NCBI RefSeq assembly: GCF_000735345.1 | Contig: NZ_JMPJ01000022.1 | Location: 1 to 52,247 of the forward strand | DNA from: Ewingella americana ATCC 33852 | GTDB taxonomy: Bacteria; Pseudomonadota; Gammaproteobacteria; Enterobacterales; Enterobacteriaceae | Length of the DNA: 52,247 nt | Reading direction: 5' to 3' | In this document: piece by piece, positions 16,331 through 24,430 of the stretch | Position numbering within the stretch: position 1 is the stretch's first letter | How the letters are laid out: each line of letters opens with the position of its first letter | The notes under the pieces: model-generated | What the model saw: only the letters and a program-made list of their open reading frames with translations | The model's database searches: none | What the model was told of the DNA's origin: nothing | Position numbers and translations under genes: made by a program

Positions 16331-17843
16331 GCAGAACCTCCATGTCTTCTTCAAGCAGGGTGCCAAATTCCATGGCAAACCAATTGGCGCAGACTCGCCC
16401 TTGCAGCACGGCGGCCATCACCTTCTCTTTGATTTCAAAACCTTCAGTGAGTGAAGGGCTGAGGGCGCGTTTATTGCGCCATAGGCCGTAGACTTGCAGC
16501 CACTGCTCTTTGGCAATGAATTCCAGCTCGGCATGGGTCGGCAGCATGTACTCCACCACCAGTTGCCGACTGGCAACGCCGGTGTTCTTGCAGGCCGCGC
16601 AGCCTTCGGCATTGCGGGCAAACAGCGCGTAGGGCTTGTCACAGTGGTTGGCGCTGGTGGCCTTTTTGCAGGCGTTGCACAAGATAGGGATCAGCTTTTG
16701 GCACTGCAGCCCGGCCAGAAAGCCGGGGGTTGAGAGCTTGTCGCTGGTGATGCCCATCGCGCACAGGCGTTGCAGCAGCGAGACAATATTCCCTGCGTGA
16801 ACCGTGGTGAAGCAGTAATGGCCGCTCTCCACGGCTCCGGCCAGCGCGTTGGCCGAGATGTTGTCGCGGATCTCCCCGACCATCAGCACGTCGGGGTCGC
16901 GGCGCAGCGCGGATTTAATCGCGGCGTGAAAGCCGCCGTCTTCGCCATTGAGCACCGAACTCTGCTTGGCGCCGTAGATTTGATATTCCACCGGGTCTTC
17001 GACGGTGAGAAAACAGCCCTTGTCGCCGTAGCGATTGACCTGTAGCCACTCCATCAGGTTCTTGAGGGTGGTGGATTTCCCCGAGCCCGTGGTGCCAGAG
17101 ATAAAGTAGGCGCCATAAGGGTTGCAGAGGATTTTCTTCAGGTCACTTAACTCGGCGTCGCTGATCCCCAGCTTGTCCAGACTGGCGACCACGGCTTTCG
17201 ACACGCCGGAGGGGATGATACGCAGCACGGCGTGGTAGCAGCCGTCCTCTTCACCAAAAATGGGGAAGTGGGCATAGCGAAAGCGATAACTCTTTTTGTT
17301 CAGCATGTAGAGAATGTTGGCGCTCTGCGGGATGTTGCGATTCCACGTGGTGTCCTTGGTGCTGGCCTCGACGTTATAGAGCACAAACACCAGTTCATCG
17401 CACCGTTGCGACTTCATCTGCATGTAAAGGGTCAGCACGCCGTTGATGCGCAGCTCAATAATCGCTACCACTTCATTGCGGGTGATATGCAGGTCACTGG
17501 CACCGGAATCGACGGCGTAGAGCAAGATCTGCTCCAGCGTTTTTTGGGTCGAGCTGGTACTCAGCACGGCTAACTGGCGAGTCTGCGAGGAGAGCTCCTC
17601 GAGAATTTCGTAATAAGTGCTGTCGCTGACCTGCACGATGCCGCTGATGGCTGGCGACTGGAATTTGCCCAACCGCCACAGGTCAAACTGGATGGTCGGC
17701 AAGCATTCCAGCAGCGGGCGGGGGCAGATCAGGTAGTGCTTATCCTCAAACGAGGCGGTGAGCAGGTGCTCATCGTATTCTTTGAACAGCCAGCCGCTGC
17801 CGGTGATGTCCGGCGACTCAAGCCGGAGGAATTCGAAGCTCAC
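16314..17843 (-). CDS. Type IVb pilus assembly ATPase (TcpT/PilB/GspE family)
   Basis: A 509-residue secretion ATPase. In order: the CM-like ASDLHITRNE (115-124), Walker A GTTGSGKST (250-258), the Asp box LTVEDPVEYQIYG, Walker B DVLMVGEIRD (318-327), the His box TTVHAGN, and a C-terminal tetracysteine module (Cys389, Cys392, Cys415, Cys418). The tetracysteine module marks extension-type rather than PilT-type retraction ATPases. The length matches TcpT (503). It starts with GTG at 17843 in a GTGA overlap with the preceding gene. No second ATPase is present, as in TCP and CFA/III, where a minor pilin is thought to trigger retraction. Confidence 0.88.
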   Translation of the reverse strand: MSFEFLRLESPDITGSGWLFKEYDEHLLTASFEDKHYLICPRPLLECLPTIQFDLWRLGKFQSPAISGIVQVSDSTYYEILEELSSQTRQLAVLSTSSTQKTLEQILLYAVDSGASDLHITRNEVVAIIELRINGVLTLYMQMKSQRCDELVFVLYNVEASTKDTTWNRNIPQSANILYMLNKKSYRFRYAHFPIFGEEDGCYHAVLRIIPSGVSKAVVASLDKLGISDAELSDLKKILCNPYGAYFISGTTGSGKSTTLKNLMEWLQVNRYGDKGCFLTVEDPVEYQIYGAKQSSVLNGEDGGFHAAIKSALRRDPDVLMVGEIRDNISANALAGAVESGHYCFTTVHAGNIVSLLQRLCAMGITSDKLSTPGFLAGLQCQKLIPILCNACKKATSANHCDKPYALFARNAEGCAACKNTGVASRQLVVEYMLPTHAELEFIAKEQWLQVYGLWRNKRALSPSLTEGFEIKEKVMAAVLQGRVCANWFAMEFGTLLEEDMEVLLEKVS

Positions 17844-18316
17844 GGCGTGACTTCCTTAATGCTCATTGCCCCACGTTGAGCACCGGCTTGTAGCCTGTAC
17901 GCTTTGCCATTGGCCTGAAATACTTCATTCAGGCGCACCATTTTTACCTGCTTGCCCACGGCGATGGCCACGCGCGACACGCCAGCGATGTCAGAAATCA
18001 GCAGGACTTTTGGCCCCTCAGAAAATTGCTGCGGGGCACTGGCGGCGCTGTCAGGCACATCGCCTTGTAAAGGCTCATTTTTTAGCTTACTCAGCTTGCT
18101 ACGAAGCTCTTCCAGCGCCAGTTCGTTGACCAGCTTGCGATGCTCAGTCTCAAAATAGAAGTTGTCTTCCATCATGCTGGCAATATGGTCTTGCTCAGGA
18201 GATACCGCCGGGATCTCAAGCTGATTACTGGCCAGTGGCGGGAGATTATCCTGACCCAGCACGGCATAGGGTGCTGACATGAGCAGCAGCGGGGCGATCA
18301 ATGTCCATTTTTGCAT
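17840..18316 (-). CDS. Type IVb pilus periplasmic protein (TcpS/PilP position)
   Basis: A 158-residue exported protein. A signal peptide (MQKWTLIAPLLLMSAPYAVLG) is followed by a helical stretch with alternating charge (VNELALEELRSKLSKLK) and a small beta-rich domain from about residue 100 (VLLISDIAGVSRVAIAVG). The C-terminal domain resembles the PilP/TcpS type that contacts the secretin and aligns it with the inner-membrane complex. Size and place between TcpD-like and TcpT-like genes match tcpS (152 residues). It overlaps its upstream neighbour by 19 bases and the ATPase gene by 4. The assignment rests on position and architecture. Confidence 0.7.
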   Translation of the reverse strand: MQKWTLIAPLLLMSAPYAVLGQDNLPPLASNQLEIPAVSPEQDHIASMMEDNFYFETEHRKLVNELALEELRSKLSKLKNEPLQGDVPDSAASAPQQFSEGPKVLLISDIAGVSRVAIAVGKQVKMVRLNEVFQANGKAYRLQAGAQRGAMSIKEVTP

Positions 18317-19125
18317 AACAATCCTCCTGATATTTTGGTCCCTGTCTTGCTCACCGCCACCTCTTTAATAAAGAAGGCGTCCTGATAGGCGAGAGTTTTG
18401 AAATACTGCATCACGTAAATGGCTTCCCTGGGCAGTTCAACTTCCCAAGTGGCGCTTAAGAATTGATAGCGCTGACCCATGCGCTGGCCGACTTCATCCT
18501 CGAGAGATGAAATTGAGGACTCTGGCGCGCTGAGAAGGATTATTTTTTCTTTACTGGCGACGGCGTTGTTATGCCCGTAAATATAATTCAACAGATTGAC
18601 ACATTGGGGTAATTGAATAGCCGCAGCGGATTGGTATTTCTTCAATAAAGGATGATTTTCCAGTTTTGAAGGCAGACCTTGATAATTAACCTCACCAGCA
18701 GAGAAGCTCGCCGTAAATAGCCGATGCCAAAACTGCTTTTGCTGTAAATTAAAAATCCCATTGTCTTGCAATAGATAATGGAAATTACAGCTGGTGGTAT
18801 CGCAGTTGACATTCTCTTCCCGATAACCCGCCAGTTGTAATGGAATGCGGCTGCGCGCCATCTCCGTCAGCAATTTGTTTAAGCTGGTAATATGCCCGCC
18901 GCTAAAGCTATCCAGATAGTACTGTTTTACTTGCTGGATCTTCTGCGCTACCTGCTGCTGGGCGATCTCCTCTTGCGCCAGTCGCTCTTTTTTCGGCACA
19001 TACAGCAGGAAGTATCCTCCGCTAATCGACAATAAAATCAGTATCACCACAACGGTGCTGATAATAATGGGCAATTTACGCGCCGATTGGGTGATGTCTT
19101 TCCAGATGTAATCTTTATTCAGCAT
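18298..19125 (-). CDS. Type IVb pilus bitopic inner-membrane protein (TcpD position)
   Basis: A 275-residue protein with a short cytoplasmic N-terminus, one membrane helix (about 19-41, PIIISTVVVILILLSISGG) and a large periplasmic domain with Cys pairs (NCDTTSC near 108-114, and a cysteine in QLPQCVNLL). It fits the TcpD/PilO-type alignment component in length (278 for TcpD) and position. It starts with ATG at 19125, 6 bases after the preceding gene. Function by analogy: linking the cytoplasmic ATPase/platform to the secretin. Confidence 0.68.
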   Translation of the reverse strand: MLNKDYIWKDITQSARKLPIIISTVVVILILLSISGGYFLLYVPKKERLAQEEIAQQQVAQKIQQVKQYYLDSFSGGHITSLNKLLTEMARSRIPLQLAGYREENVNCDTTSCNFHYLLQDNGIFNLQQKQFWHRLFTASFSAGEVNYQGLPSKLENHPLLKKYQSAAAIQLPQCVNLLNYIYGHNNAVASKEKIILLSAPESSISSLEDEVGQRMGQRYQFLSATWEVELPREAIYVMQYFKTLAYQDAFFIKEVAVSKTGTKISGGLLCKNGH

Positions 19126-19131
19126 GGTTAA

Positions 19132-19692
19132 TTATCCGGAGAAAAAGAAGTCTATCAGCACCAGCGTTAACCCCACCACGCCGATGGCCGTAAGCAGCAA
19201 AGCGCTATAGAGGAACAGTCTCTGTTTGCGCAGCCTTTTCTTGCGTTTTTCACACAATGAAATGACGGTTTCGATATGCTTGTCTTCTAATAGAATAAGC
19301 TCCAAATCGCCGTAGTCCGACTCCGGCAACACGCGTATCACTTCATCAAAAAAGGCTTTGCCAATCAGCCTGTCGGTTCCAGCTATAATCTGACCGCTAT
19401 AAATCATTAACAAATAATATTCATCTTCAGAGACAACGGCATAATAAATGCCATCGCCAAATTGAGTATTAATATAGGTGGCGAACGGGTCATGATATAA
19501 AACCGGCTTGTCCGTGTAGCCATAGTGGCTTTTATTCTTATCATCGGTATAGACCACCTGATGGTGACTCTTTTTCGTCGCCTCAATCCATTGGCGATAA
19601 TCCTTAGCATTACTGCCGGAATAGGCGTTTTCCCAGATTAACCCAGTGACAATATGGTTTTCGGTTAACTGTTGGATGAAGTTATTTTTCAT
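19132..19692 (-). CDS. Type IVb pilus accessory protein with C-terminal anchor (TcpR position)
   Basis: A 186-residue protein whose first 150 residues are predicted soluble and cytoplasmic. It ends in one hydrophobic helix (about 161-183, LYSALLLTAIGVVGLTLVLI) preceded by a strongly basic KKRKKRLRKQR segment, so it is a tail-anchored inner-membrane protein. Its place after the secretin matches tcpR, which is shorter (151). No catalytic motif is seen. It overlaps the secretin gene by ATGA and is read in the same operon. It may form part of the cytoplasmic ring around the ATPase; this is inferred. Confidence 0.62.
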   Translation of the reverse strand: MKNNFIQQLTENHIVTGLIWENAYSGSNAKDYRQWIEATKKSHHQVVYTDDKNKSHYGYTDKPVLYHDPFATYINTQFGDGIYYAVVSEDEYYLLMIYSGQIIAGTDRLIGKAFFDEVIRVLPESDYGDLELILLEDKHIETVISLCEKRKKRLRKQRLFLYSALLLTAIGVVGLTLVLIDFFFSG

Positions 19693-21158
19693 TTTAATGA
19701 GTAGGGCGCCTGATGATAGTCGATACCCACCACCATGACGACAGTGGCATCAGATTGGTTGCTCTCGCCGCCCGCGCCTATCAGCATCGCTCGCTGTCCG
19801 TCTGACATTTCCGTCGCTTGGTACTTGCTGACCATTAATAATGTGCCCGCCGTGACGGTAGAAACATTAAAGGTTTCCGTGGTGGTCACGACAGGCAGTT
19901 GAATAAGCTCGAAGGTGTCGAGACCATTGAGGAATCTTTTGGTAAAGCCGCTGGAGACTTCTATTCTGCCGTCTGACAGAACTCTAGGCGTAATAATAAA
20001 ACTGGTGCCAGTAATAATTCTATCAGTGGTGACCTCTATGGTTTCGCGATTAGTGGTTTCATTAATGGTTCTGGTGCGCCCGGAGACATAGTTCTGTCTC
20101 TTGGTCATATTCAAAGGAATAGGCATATTGTTACGAGTAACAAAGGTGCCGCTCTGCAATACTCGCGAACCCGTAAGTTCATAAAAAGCGTCAAGTTGAG
20201 CATTAATGTTTAGCGTGCGCCCAGCTTCTGGCGAATAGAACTTACGCCCGGCCTTAAAGGTTCCTTCTGCAGATTTCATCATTGCGGTGGTGAGGTTTAT
20301 CCCCGTGCCGCCGTTAATCAGATCGATATTCATCGCGGCACCGGCTTTTTTAATTTTTCGCTTATCCAGCACAAAAACCTTGTAGCTGACAATAAACTGG
20401 CGGCTGTTGTCGGTCTGGTATTTCTTGAGGATTTGGCTAAGGGTCTTATGTTCCGAAGGTCTGGCGGTAAAAGTCAAAATAGAGGCATCTTTAAAAAGGC
20501 TGTAAATACCGCTAGAAACGTACTTCTCCGCCATGTCTTTAACATCCTCCCAGAAGGTGGATTCAAACTTGGTTTCTGATTTGGCAATCAGGCCGCCTTC
20601 CGCCGTGGCTTCATTGCTCGACAGATCGAGTGAGGCTTCGAATTTGTTATTTTGCCCATAGAAATCCAGCTTAATGGCATAGGTTTCATACAACGACGTG
20701 GTCAACACGTTGTTGTGGTCCAGTGTCGAGGAAACATCATAAAGCACGGATATGTAACGCATAAACTCTTCAAACGTGCCGTTGAAGTTAATAGTGTGTG
20801 CCTGAAGTGGGGCCGCTTGGCTGCCCGTCTTCTCGCTATTAGGCAAAGAATCATTGATGCGATAGCTGATCCCCGTTTGGTCGGCGACGGATTCAAGCAG
20901 GGTCGGCAGATCTATAGGTTCATAGGATTCAATATTGACGTTTTGACTCAGCAGTTGCTGTGTCTTGGCATTGTACTCAACGCGCTTGCCAAGGAAGGCT
21001 GCGTCATATTTTTGGTAGGGACGGGTTTTGATGTCATCCGCTTCCACCACCTGAGGCATCTGGTTAGATTCACTATTAAGATCGTACTTTTGGTCAAAAT
21101 AGTGAGCACAGCCCGGCAGCATGGCGGATAAGCAAAATACCAATAATTTATTCTTCAT
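19689..21158 (-). CDS. Type IVb pilus secretin lipoprotein (TcpC/BfpB/PilN type)
   Basis: A 489-residue outer-membrane secretin, the same length as TcpC. A lipoprotein signal ends in LPGC (Cys17 or so). The N-terminal half carries a secretin N-type domain (YEPIDLPTLLESVADQTGISY) and the C-terminal half the beta-barrel core with RVLSDGRIEVSSGFTKR and IQLPVVTTTETFNVSTVTAG. It should form the gated pore for the pilus. The ATG at 21158 is preferred over the adjoining GTG because AGGGA lies seven bases before it. Base composition is clearly lower in G+C than in the flanking chromosomal genes. Confidence 0.85.
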   Translation of the reverse strand: MKNKLLVFCLSAMLPGCAHYFDQKYDLNSESNQMPQVVEADDIKTRPYQKYDAAFLGKRVEYNAKTQQLLSQNVNIESYEPIDLPTLLESVADQTGISYRINDSLPNSEKTGSQAAPLQAHTINFNGTFEEFMRYISVLYDVSSTLDHNNVLTTSLYETYAIKLDFYGQNNKFEASLDLSSNEATAEGGLIAKSETKFESTFWEDVKDMAEKYVSSGIYSLFKDASILTFTARPSEHKTLSQILKKYQTDNSRQFIVSYKVFVLDKRKIKKAGAAMNIDLINGGTGINLTTAMMKSAEGTFKAGRKFYSPEAGRTLNINAQLDAFYELTGSRVLQSGTFVTRNNMPIPLNMTKRQNYVSGRTRTINETTNRETIEVTTDRIITGTSFIITPRVLSDGRIEVSSGFTKRFLNGLDTFELIQLPVVTTTETFNVSTVTAGTLLMVSKYQATEMSDGQRAMLIGAGGESNQSDATVVMVVGIDYHQAPYSLK

Positions 21159-21176
21159 CACTGTTTCCCTGTGAAA

Positions 21177-21587
21177 CTATTGTCCATCAATGATTAACAC
21201 TTTATTTTTGCTGTAAAACTTAATAACTAACCCATAGTTTTCCGAGACAAAAATACGCCCCAAATTATTGAGAATTTCATCATTGCTCTTCCCCGATATC
21301 AGCGTATCAGTAAATATCATGTAATCGCTTTCGCTATTCCATAGCAGCTTATAGCCGACTTTATCCGCCCATTTTTTTATTTCCTGACTTAATAGGCTAT
21401 TTTCATGCAGAATCAATATTTGTTTCTGGGTTGTAACTTCGGCGTGAAGTAGAGGTTTTTTTAATAGCAATCCTGTCCGGTGGGTATTATCAATTTTAGC
21501 CGAGTTAGCACCAGTGTGAAGTGACGCATAAGAGGCAGTACTAATAAATAATAAGAGTAACGATAATGGTTTAAATATCCCTTTCAT
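21177..21587 (-). CDS. Periplasmic TcpQ-like pilus protein
   Basis: A 136-residue exported protein. A signal peptide (MKGIFKPLSLLLLFISTASYA) leads to a small domain ending DEILNNLGRIFVSENYGLVIKFYS, the TcpQ/toxin-coregulated pilus biosynthesis Q pattern. TcpQ stabilises the secretin TcpC and helps it reach the outer membrane. The gene precedes the secretin gene, as in tcp and cof. The ATG at 21587 is chosen because AGGA precedes it and it starts the signal peptide; the frame is open to 21611. Confidence 0.78.
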   Translation of the reverse strand: MKGIFKPLSLLLLFISTASYASLHTGANSAKIDNTHRTGLLLKKPLLHAEVTTQKQILILHENSLLSQEIKKWADKVGYKLLWNSESDYMIFTDTLISGKSNDEILNNLGRIFVSENYGLVIKFYSKNKVLIIDGQ

Positions 21588-21611
21588 AGTAATGTCCTGC
21601 TGTAGTGCCAA

Positions 21612-23255
21612 TTAAAAGTTAGGGGTGAGGCCTTTATAAAATAGACGGGAATAATCAACTTCAACGGTGCTGCACCATCGGGTGATCACTACGGATACAG
21701 AGCTTGGATTACGGTAGCTAAATGTTTTTTTGTGTGCACGGTTATAAGCCGATATGGTGGAAGTAACGACCCATTTATTGTCGTAACGGTTAACTTGGAT
21801 CTCTACTTTGCTAAAATCCGATGACAGTTCGCTTGGAGCGACTGATCGAGTCAGTGCTGGATTAGAATAATCTTTTAGATAAGTTCCTACATTCTCCTTC
21901 ATGTTATAAGAGATATCGGAGGACAAGGACGAAATGGCTGCCGCAATTCTTGGGTAAAGTTGGCGATTGTTCGGGCCCATTGGGCAACGCTGAACGGGTA
22001 ATGTAATTCTCCCCACTTCATCATCCAGACGACCCATGTACTCTTGGTAATATCTTGCACCATATAAGGGAGGTGCATCGATATTAATGGTATTGCCAAA
22101 AGCGGCGTAGCTTATCAGCGGAATGGTGGTCAACTCCGGGGGAGAGTTTGTGTATCTTCCTGGGCTTTCTAGAATCACGTTGGTGAGCAATGTGCCCACG
22201 GTCTTTGAGCCGTCAGCATTATTGGCTTCCAGAACCAGCACATTGTTTTCAGCATGGTTATAGCCCTGTCCGGCTTCGCTTGAGAGACAAAGGGTGGTAT
22301 TGGATTTTGAGGCATCCCAGCAGAGCTTTCCCGCCCCGACGCTGCCTGCGAGTTGAGTCTTCTGAGCATTTTTAGTGTTCACCGAAATACGGATGCCAAA
22401 TTGCTGTTTAAGCTTACTGCCGGCGGTCGCGATATAGCGGCTCATTTCACCGAAATTCACTGGCACTCTTTGACTTTCGCTGCCCGTCATCAATAGCTGC
22501 CACGCCGAGTTAGCCTTGCTGCCCGGCGGGCGCACCACAATGTGCGCGTGGGCGTAACTCAGCCCCATATCTTCAAACGCTTTGTTAAATGCCTGAAGGT
22601 AGCTGTCAAAGCGCAACTTGTCCTCGGTTCGCGGCGTTAGAGGGCTGTAACTGATGATGAAATCGACCCGGTCGACATCCTGACGCTTGGGGTCGCCAAC
22701 TAAATCAACGCGAACAATATTTAAAACCTCTTTGCTGAGCTGACTCGGGGAGGCGCACGGCAGAAATTCTTTCTCGAATTGGTAGACCTTATTTAATGTC
22801 TCCGGCCCGCAGCGATTACTGACAAAATAGCTTCTCTGGCTCATAGGCCCGTACCATTCAAAGAATCTTGCCGAGTGAATGACTTCAGTCATTTTATAAT
22901 TAGTGACTCTTCTACTATAAACAGCTTTTCTGGCCCCGTTTAATTTCAGATCATAAAGTGGATTGGTTTTAAAATTATCCCCTTTACCGTTTTCGATAAC
23001 AGAAACCTGACCTTGCTGAATAAATTTAACCAAGCCGTATATCTCACGAGTAATGAGTTTTGCCGTCTGTCGTTGTTTAATTTCTTCAATGTTCTTTTGC
23101 TTGATATTGACTGTAAAAGCCATAGTCAGGCCGATGATCACCAGCACCACTAACATTTCAAGCAAAGTGAAACCGCGAGAGAATTTATGCACGATTAGGC
23201 CAATATGATGGTCAGTAGAGAAATCCCTTCTCCCACAGGAGAAGGGGCGGGGCAT
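21612..23255 (-). CDS. Large type IVb minor pilin (TcpB/CofB-like)
   Basis: A protein of up to 547 residues with a type III signal: leader ending HKFSRG, then mature FTLLEMLVVLVIIGLTMAF with Glu at +5. A very large C-terminal region includes CQ- and C-containing loops (RCPMGPNNRQ, RWCSTVE). TcpB (about 430) and CofB (about 518) are the closest architecture. These start pilus assembly at the tip and support retraction without a PilT. The start is unclear: ATG 23255 overlaps the pilin stop (TAATG) but gives a 28-residue leader containing a hairpin-forming sequence, while GTG 23192 gives a 7-residue leader. The Gln/Asn/Ser-rich C-terminus may be a tip adhesin or bind a secreted partner; no such partner gene is seen. 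Confidence 0.78.
   Translation of the reverse strand: MPRPFSCGRRDFSTDHHIGLIVHKFSRGFTLLEMLVVLVIIGLTMAFTVNIKQKNIEEIKQRQTAKLITREIYGLVKFIQQGQVSVIENGKGDNFKTNPLYDLKLNGARKAVYSRRVTNYKMTEVIHSARFFEWYGPMSQRSYFVSNRCGPETLNKVYQFEKEFLPCASPSQLSKEVLNIVRVDLVGDPKRQDVDRVDFIISYSPLTPRTEDKLRFDSYLQAFNKAFEDMGLSYAHAHIVVRPPGSKANSAWQLLMTGSESQRVPVNFGEMSRYIATAGSKLKQQFGIRISVNTKNAQKTQLAGSVGAGKLCWDASKSNTTLCLSSEAGQGYNHAENNVLVLEANNADGSKTVGTLLTNVILESPGRYTNSPPELTTIPLISYAAFGNTINIDAPPLYGARYYQEYMGRLDDEVGRITLPVQRCPMGPNNRQLYPRIAAAISSLSSDISYNMKENVGTYLKDYSNPALTRSVAPSELSSDFSKVEIQVNRYDNKWVVTSTISAYNRAHKKTFSYRNPSSVSVVITRWCSTVEVDYSRLFYKGLTPNF
23225..23246 (-). terminator. Hairpin just after the major pilin gene (attenuator or stability stem)
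   Basis: A perfect 9-bp stem, CCCTTCTCC with GGAGAAGGG, has a 4-base loop and begins 9 bases past the pilin stop on the minus strand. Only ATTTCTC follows, so read-through is expected. A partial terminator or 3' stabilising stem here would give far more pilin than downstream machinery, as is usual for pilus operons. Confidence 0.55.
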
Positions 23256-23950
23256 TAACGGCTACCCAACACGATGGCGTTGTTTGGGGTATTGGTACAA
23301 ACCCCTAAGGTTGCCGCAGGAGTGATAGTGACGTTGCCACTGGCATGCAGGCTTCTCAATACCCCAGAAACCAGTGTGGCATCCAGCGAGCTTGGTGCCA
23401 CGGCATCGACACCGGCTGCGGCGGCTACGACACCAACGTAATCCCATTGATTACCAATTTGAGTAATAATGTTACGGCACTGAGCTTGATCTAACCCGTT
23501 GATAGTAAGATAAAAGCCTTTCAAGCCAGCTGTGGGGCCAGTGGTAATACGTACTCCGCCCATATGGAAGTAGTCACCAGAGATGCCGTTTTTGGCTTCA
23601 GATTCAGACAGTTTTCCCAGCTGTACCAGTGACGCGATCATGATTTTCGCGTTGGCGTTTACCAGGATGGAGGTAGGAGACATGTTGACGGTGGCGGTAG
23701 GTGAAGCCACCGGATAGCCGGTATTTCTGTAAGCTTCCTGTGCCGCCAGACGGATGCTATTGGTGTTGCTGACTAATTTAGTAATGGACTGGCTGCTGAA
23801 GGCGCGCTGTGCCAGCACGACCACGCCTGCGGCTATAGTCCCGACAATACCCAAAACGATAATGACTTCGAGTAATGACATTCCCCGCTGTTTTCTAAAT
23901 TTCTTATACGCGTTAGCTTTACTCTTAAGTATATTAATTTGTTCTTTCAC
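23255..23950 (-). CDS. Major type IVb pilin (TcpA/CofA-like)
   Basis: A 231-residue prepilin. The long basic leader (23 residues, ending FRKQRG) is cleaved before MSLLEVIIVLGIVGTIAAG, with Met at +1 and Glu at +5: a type IVb hallmark (type IVa pilins start with Phe). The mature length is 208, as for CofA of CFA/III. Two cysteines, in QAQCRNI and LGVCTNT, should form the disulfide that bounds the D-region. The pilin is exported by the machinery encoded downstream and polymerises into the pilus shaft. The start is GTG at 23950 with AAGGA seven bases before. Its closest relatives by pattern are CofA, longus LngA and Citrobacter CfcA. Confidence 0.87.
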   Translation of the reverse strand: MKEQINILKSKANAYKKFRKQRGMSLLEVIIVLGIVGTIAAGVVVLAQRAFSSQSITKLVSNTNSIRLAAQEAYRNTGYPVASPTATVNMSPTSILVNANAKIMIASLVQLGKLSESEAKNGISGDYFHMGGVRITTGPTAGLKGFYLTINGLDQAQCRNIITQIGNQWDYVGVVAAAAGVDAVAPSSLDATLVSGVLRSLHASGNVTITPAATLGVCTNTPNNAIVLGSR

Positions 23951-24430
23951 GACACATTCCTTATGTATGCTAATAGCGATTTTCTGGATATTTTATTTTT
24001 CATTAAACACATAATAAATAATCCCCGGTGAAGTGATTATTTAAGCGCAGATATCTAATGGCAGGCTGATTGTTATGTAAGCGAGCTATGAAATGCAATA
24101 GATTTTTGGAATTGCTCTGGGTGTTTTTTTATTGAATTGTTGTTTTTGAGTTGATTTTTATTATTCGCAATTGTTATTTGTTTGATTAATTAATTTTGGG
24201 TTTTGTTTTTGATTCTTAAAATAAAATATTGGCAAGGTGTTTTTATTATTATGAACCTCATCGATTAGCTATTTAGATTAGTTAGCGGAACGCATTTTTT
24301 TTCACAAAATGACCTGTGAACGTCAGTTCAGCGAAGCGCGTCGGTTTCTTGTATAATGTGCCGCTTCGAGGTGCGAAGGGGTGAACCCAGTGGCATTTCC
24401 TCGGTTTACTCCAAACAGGAATACAGAATT
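23951..24430. other. A+T-rich divergent region between the pilin gene and yehS
   Basis: These 480 bases hold no credible gene. About 24050-24300 is extremely A+T-rich, with T-tracts and TATT repeats. This is typical of H-NS-bound regulatory DNA upstream of acquired surface-structure operons. The pilus promoter should lie here on the minus strand; no clear -35/-10 pair was picked. The yehS promoter lies near 24330-24400 on the plus strand. Confidence 0.6.

Noticed and set aside
18298-19692. A split PilO2 gene (one broken into two)
   Set aside because: Each of the two proteins has its own membrane helix and good start, and both match the separate TcpR and TcpD positions in order and size.
24120-24260. 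Possible small ORFs or a degenerate mobile element in the A+T-rich region before the pilin gene
   Set aside because: Only short frames without start context occur, and no terminal inverted repeats or transposase remnants were found.
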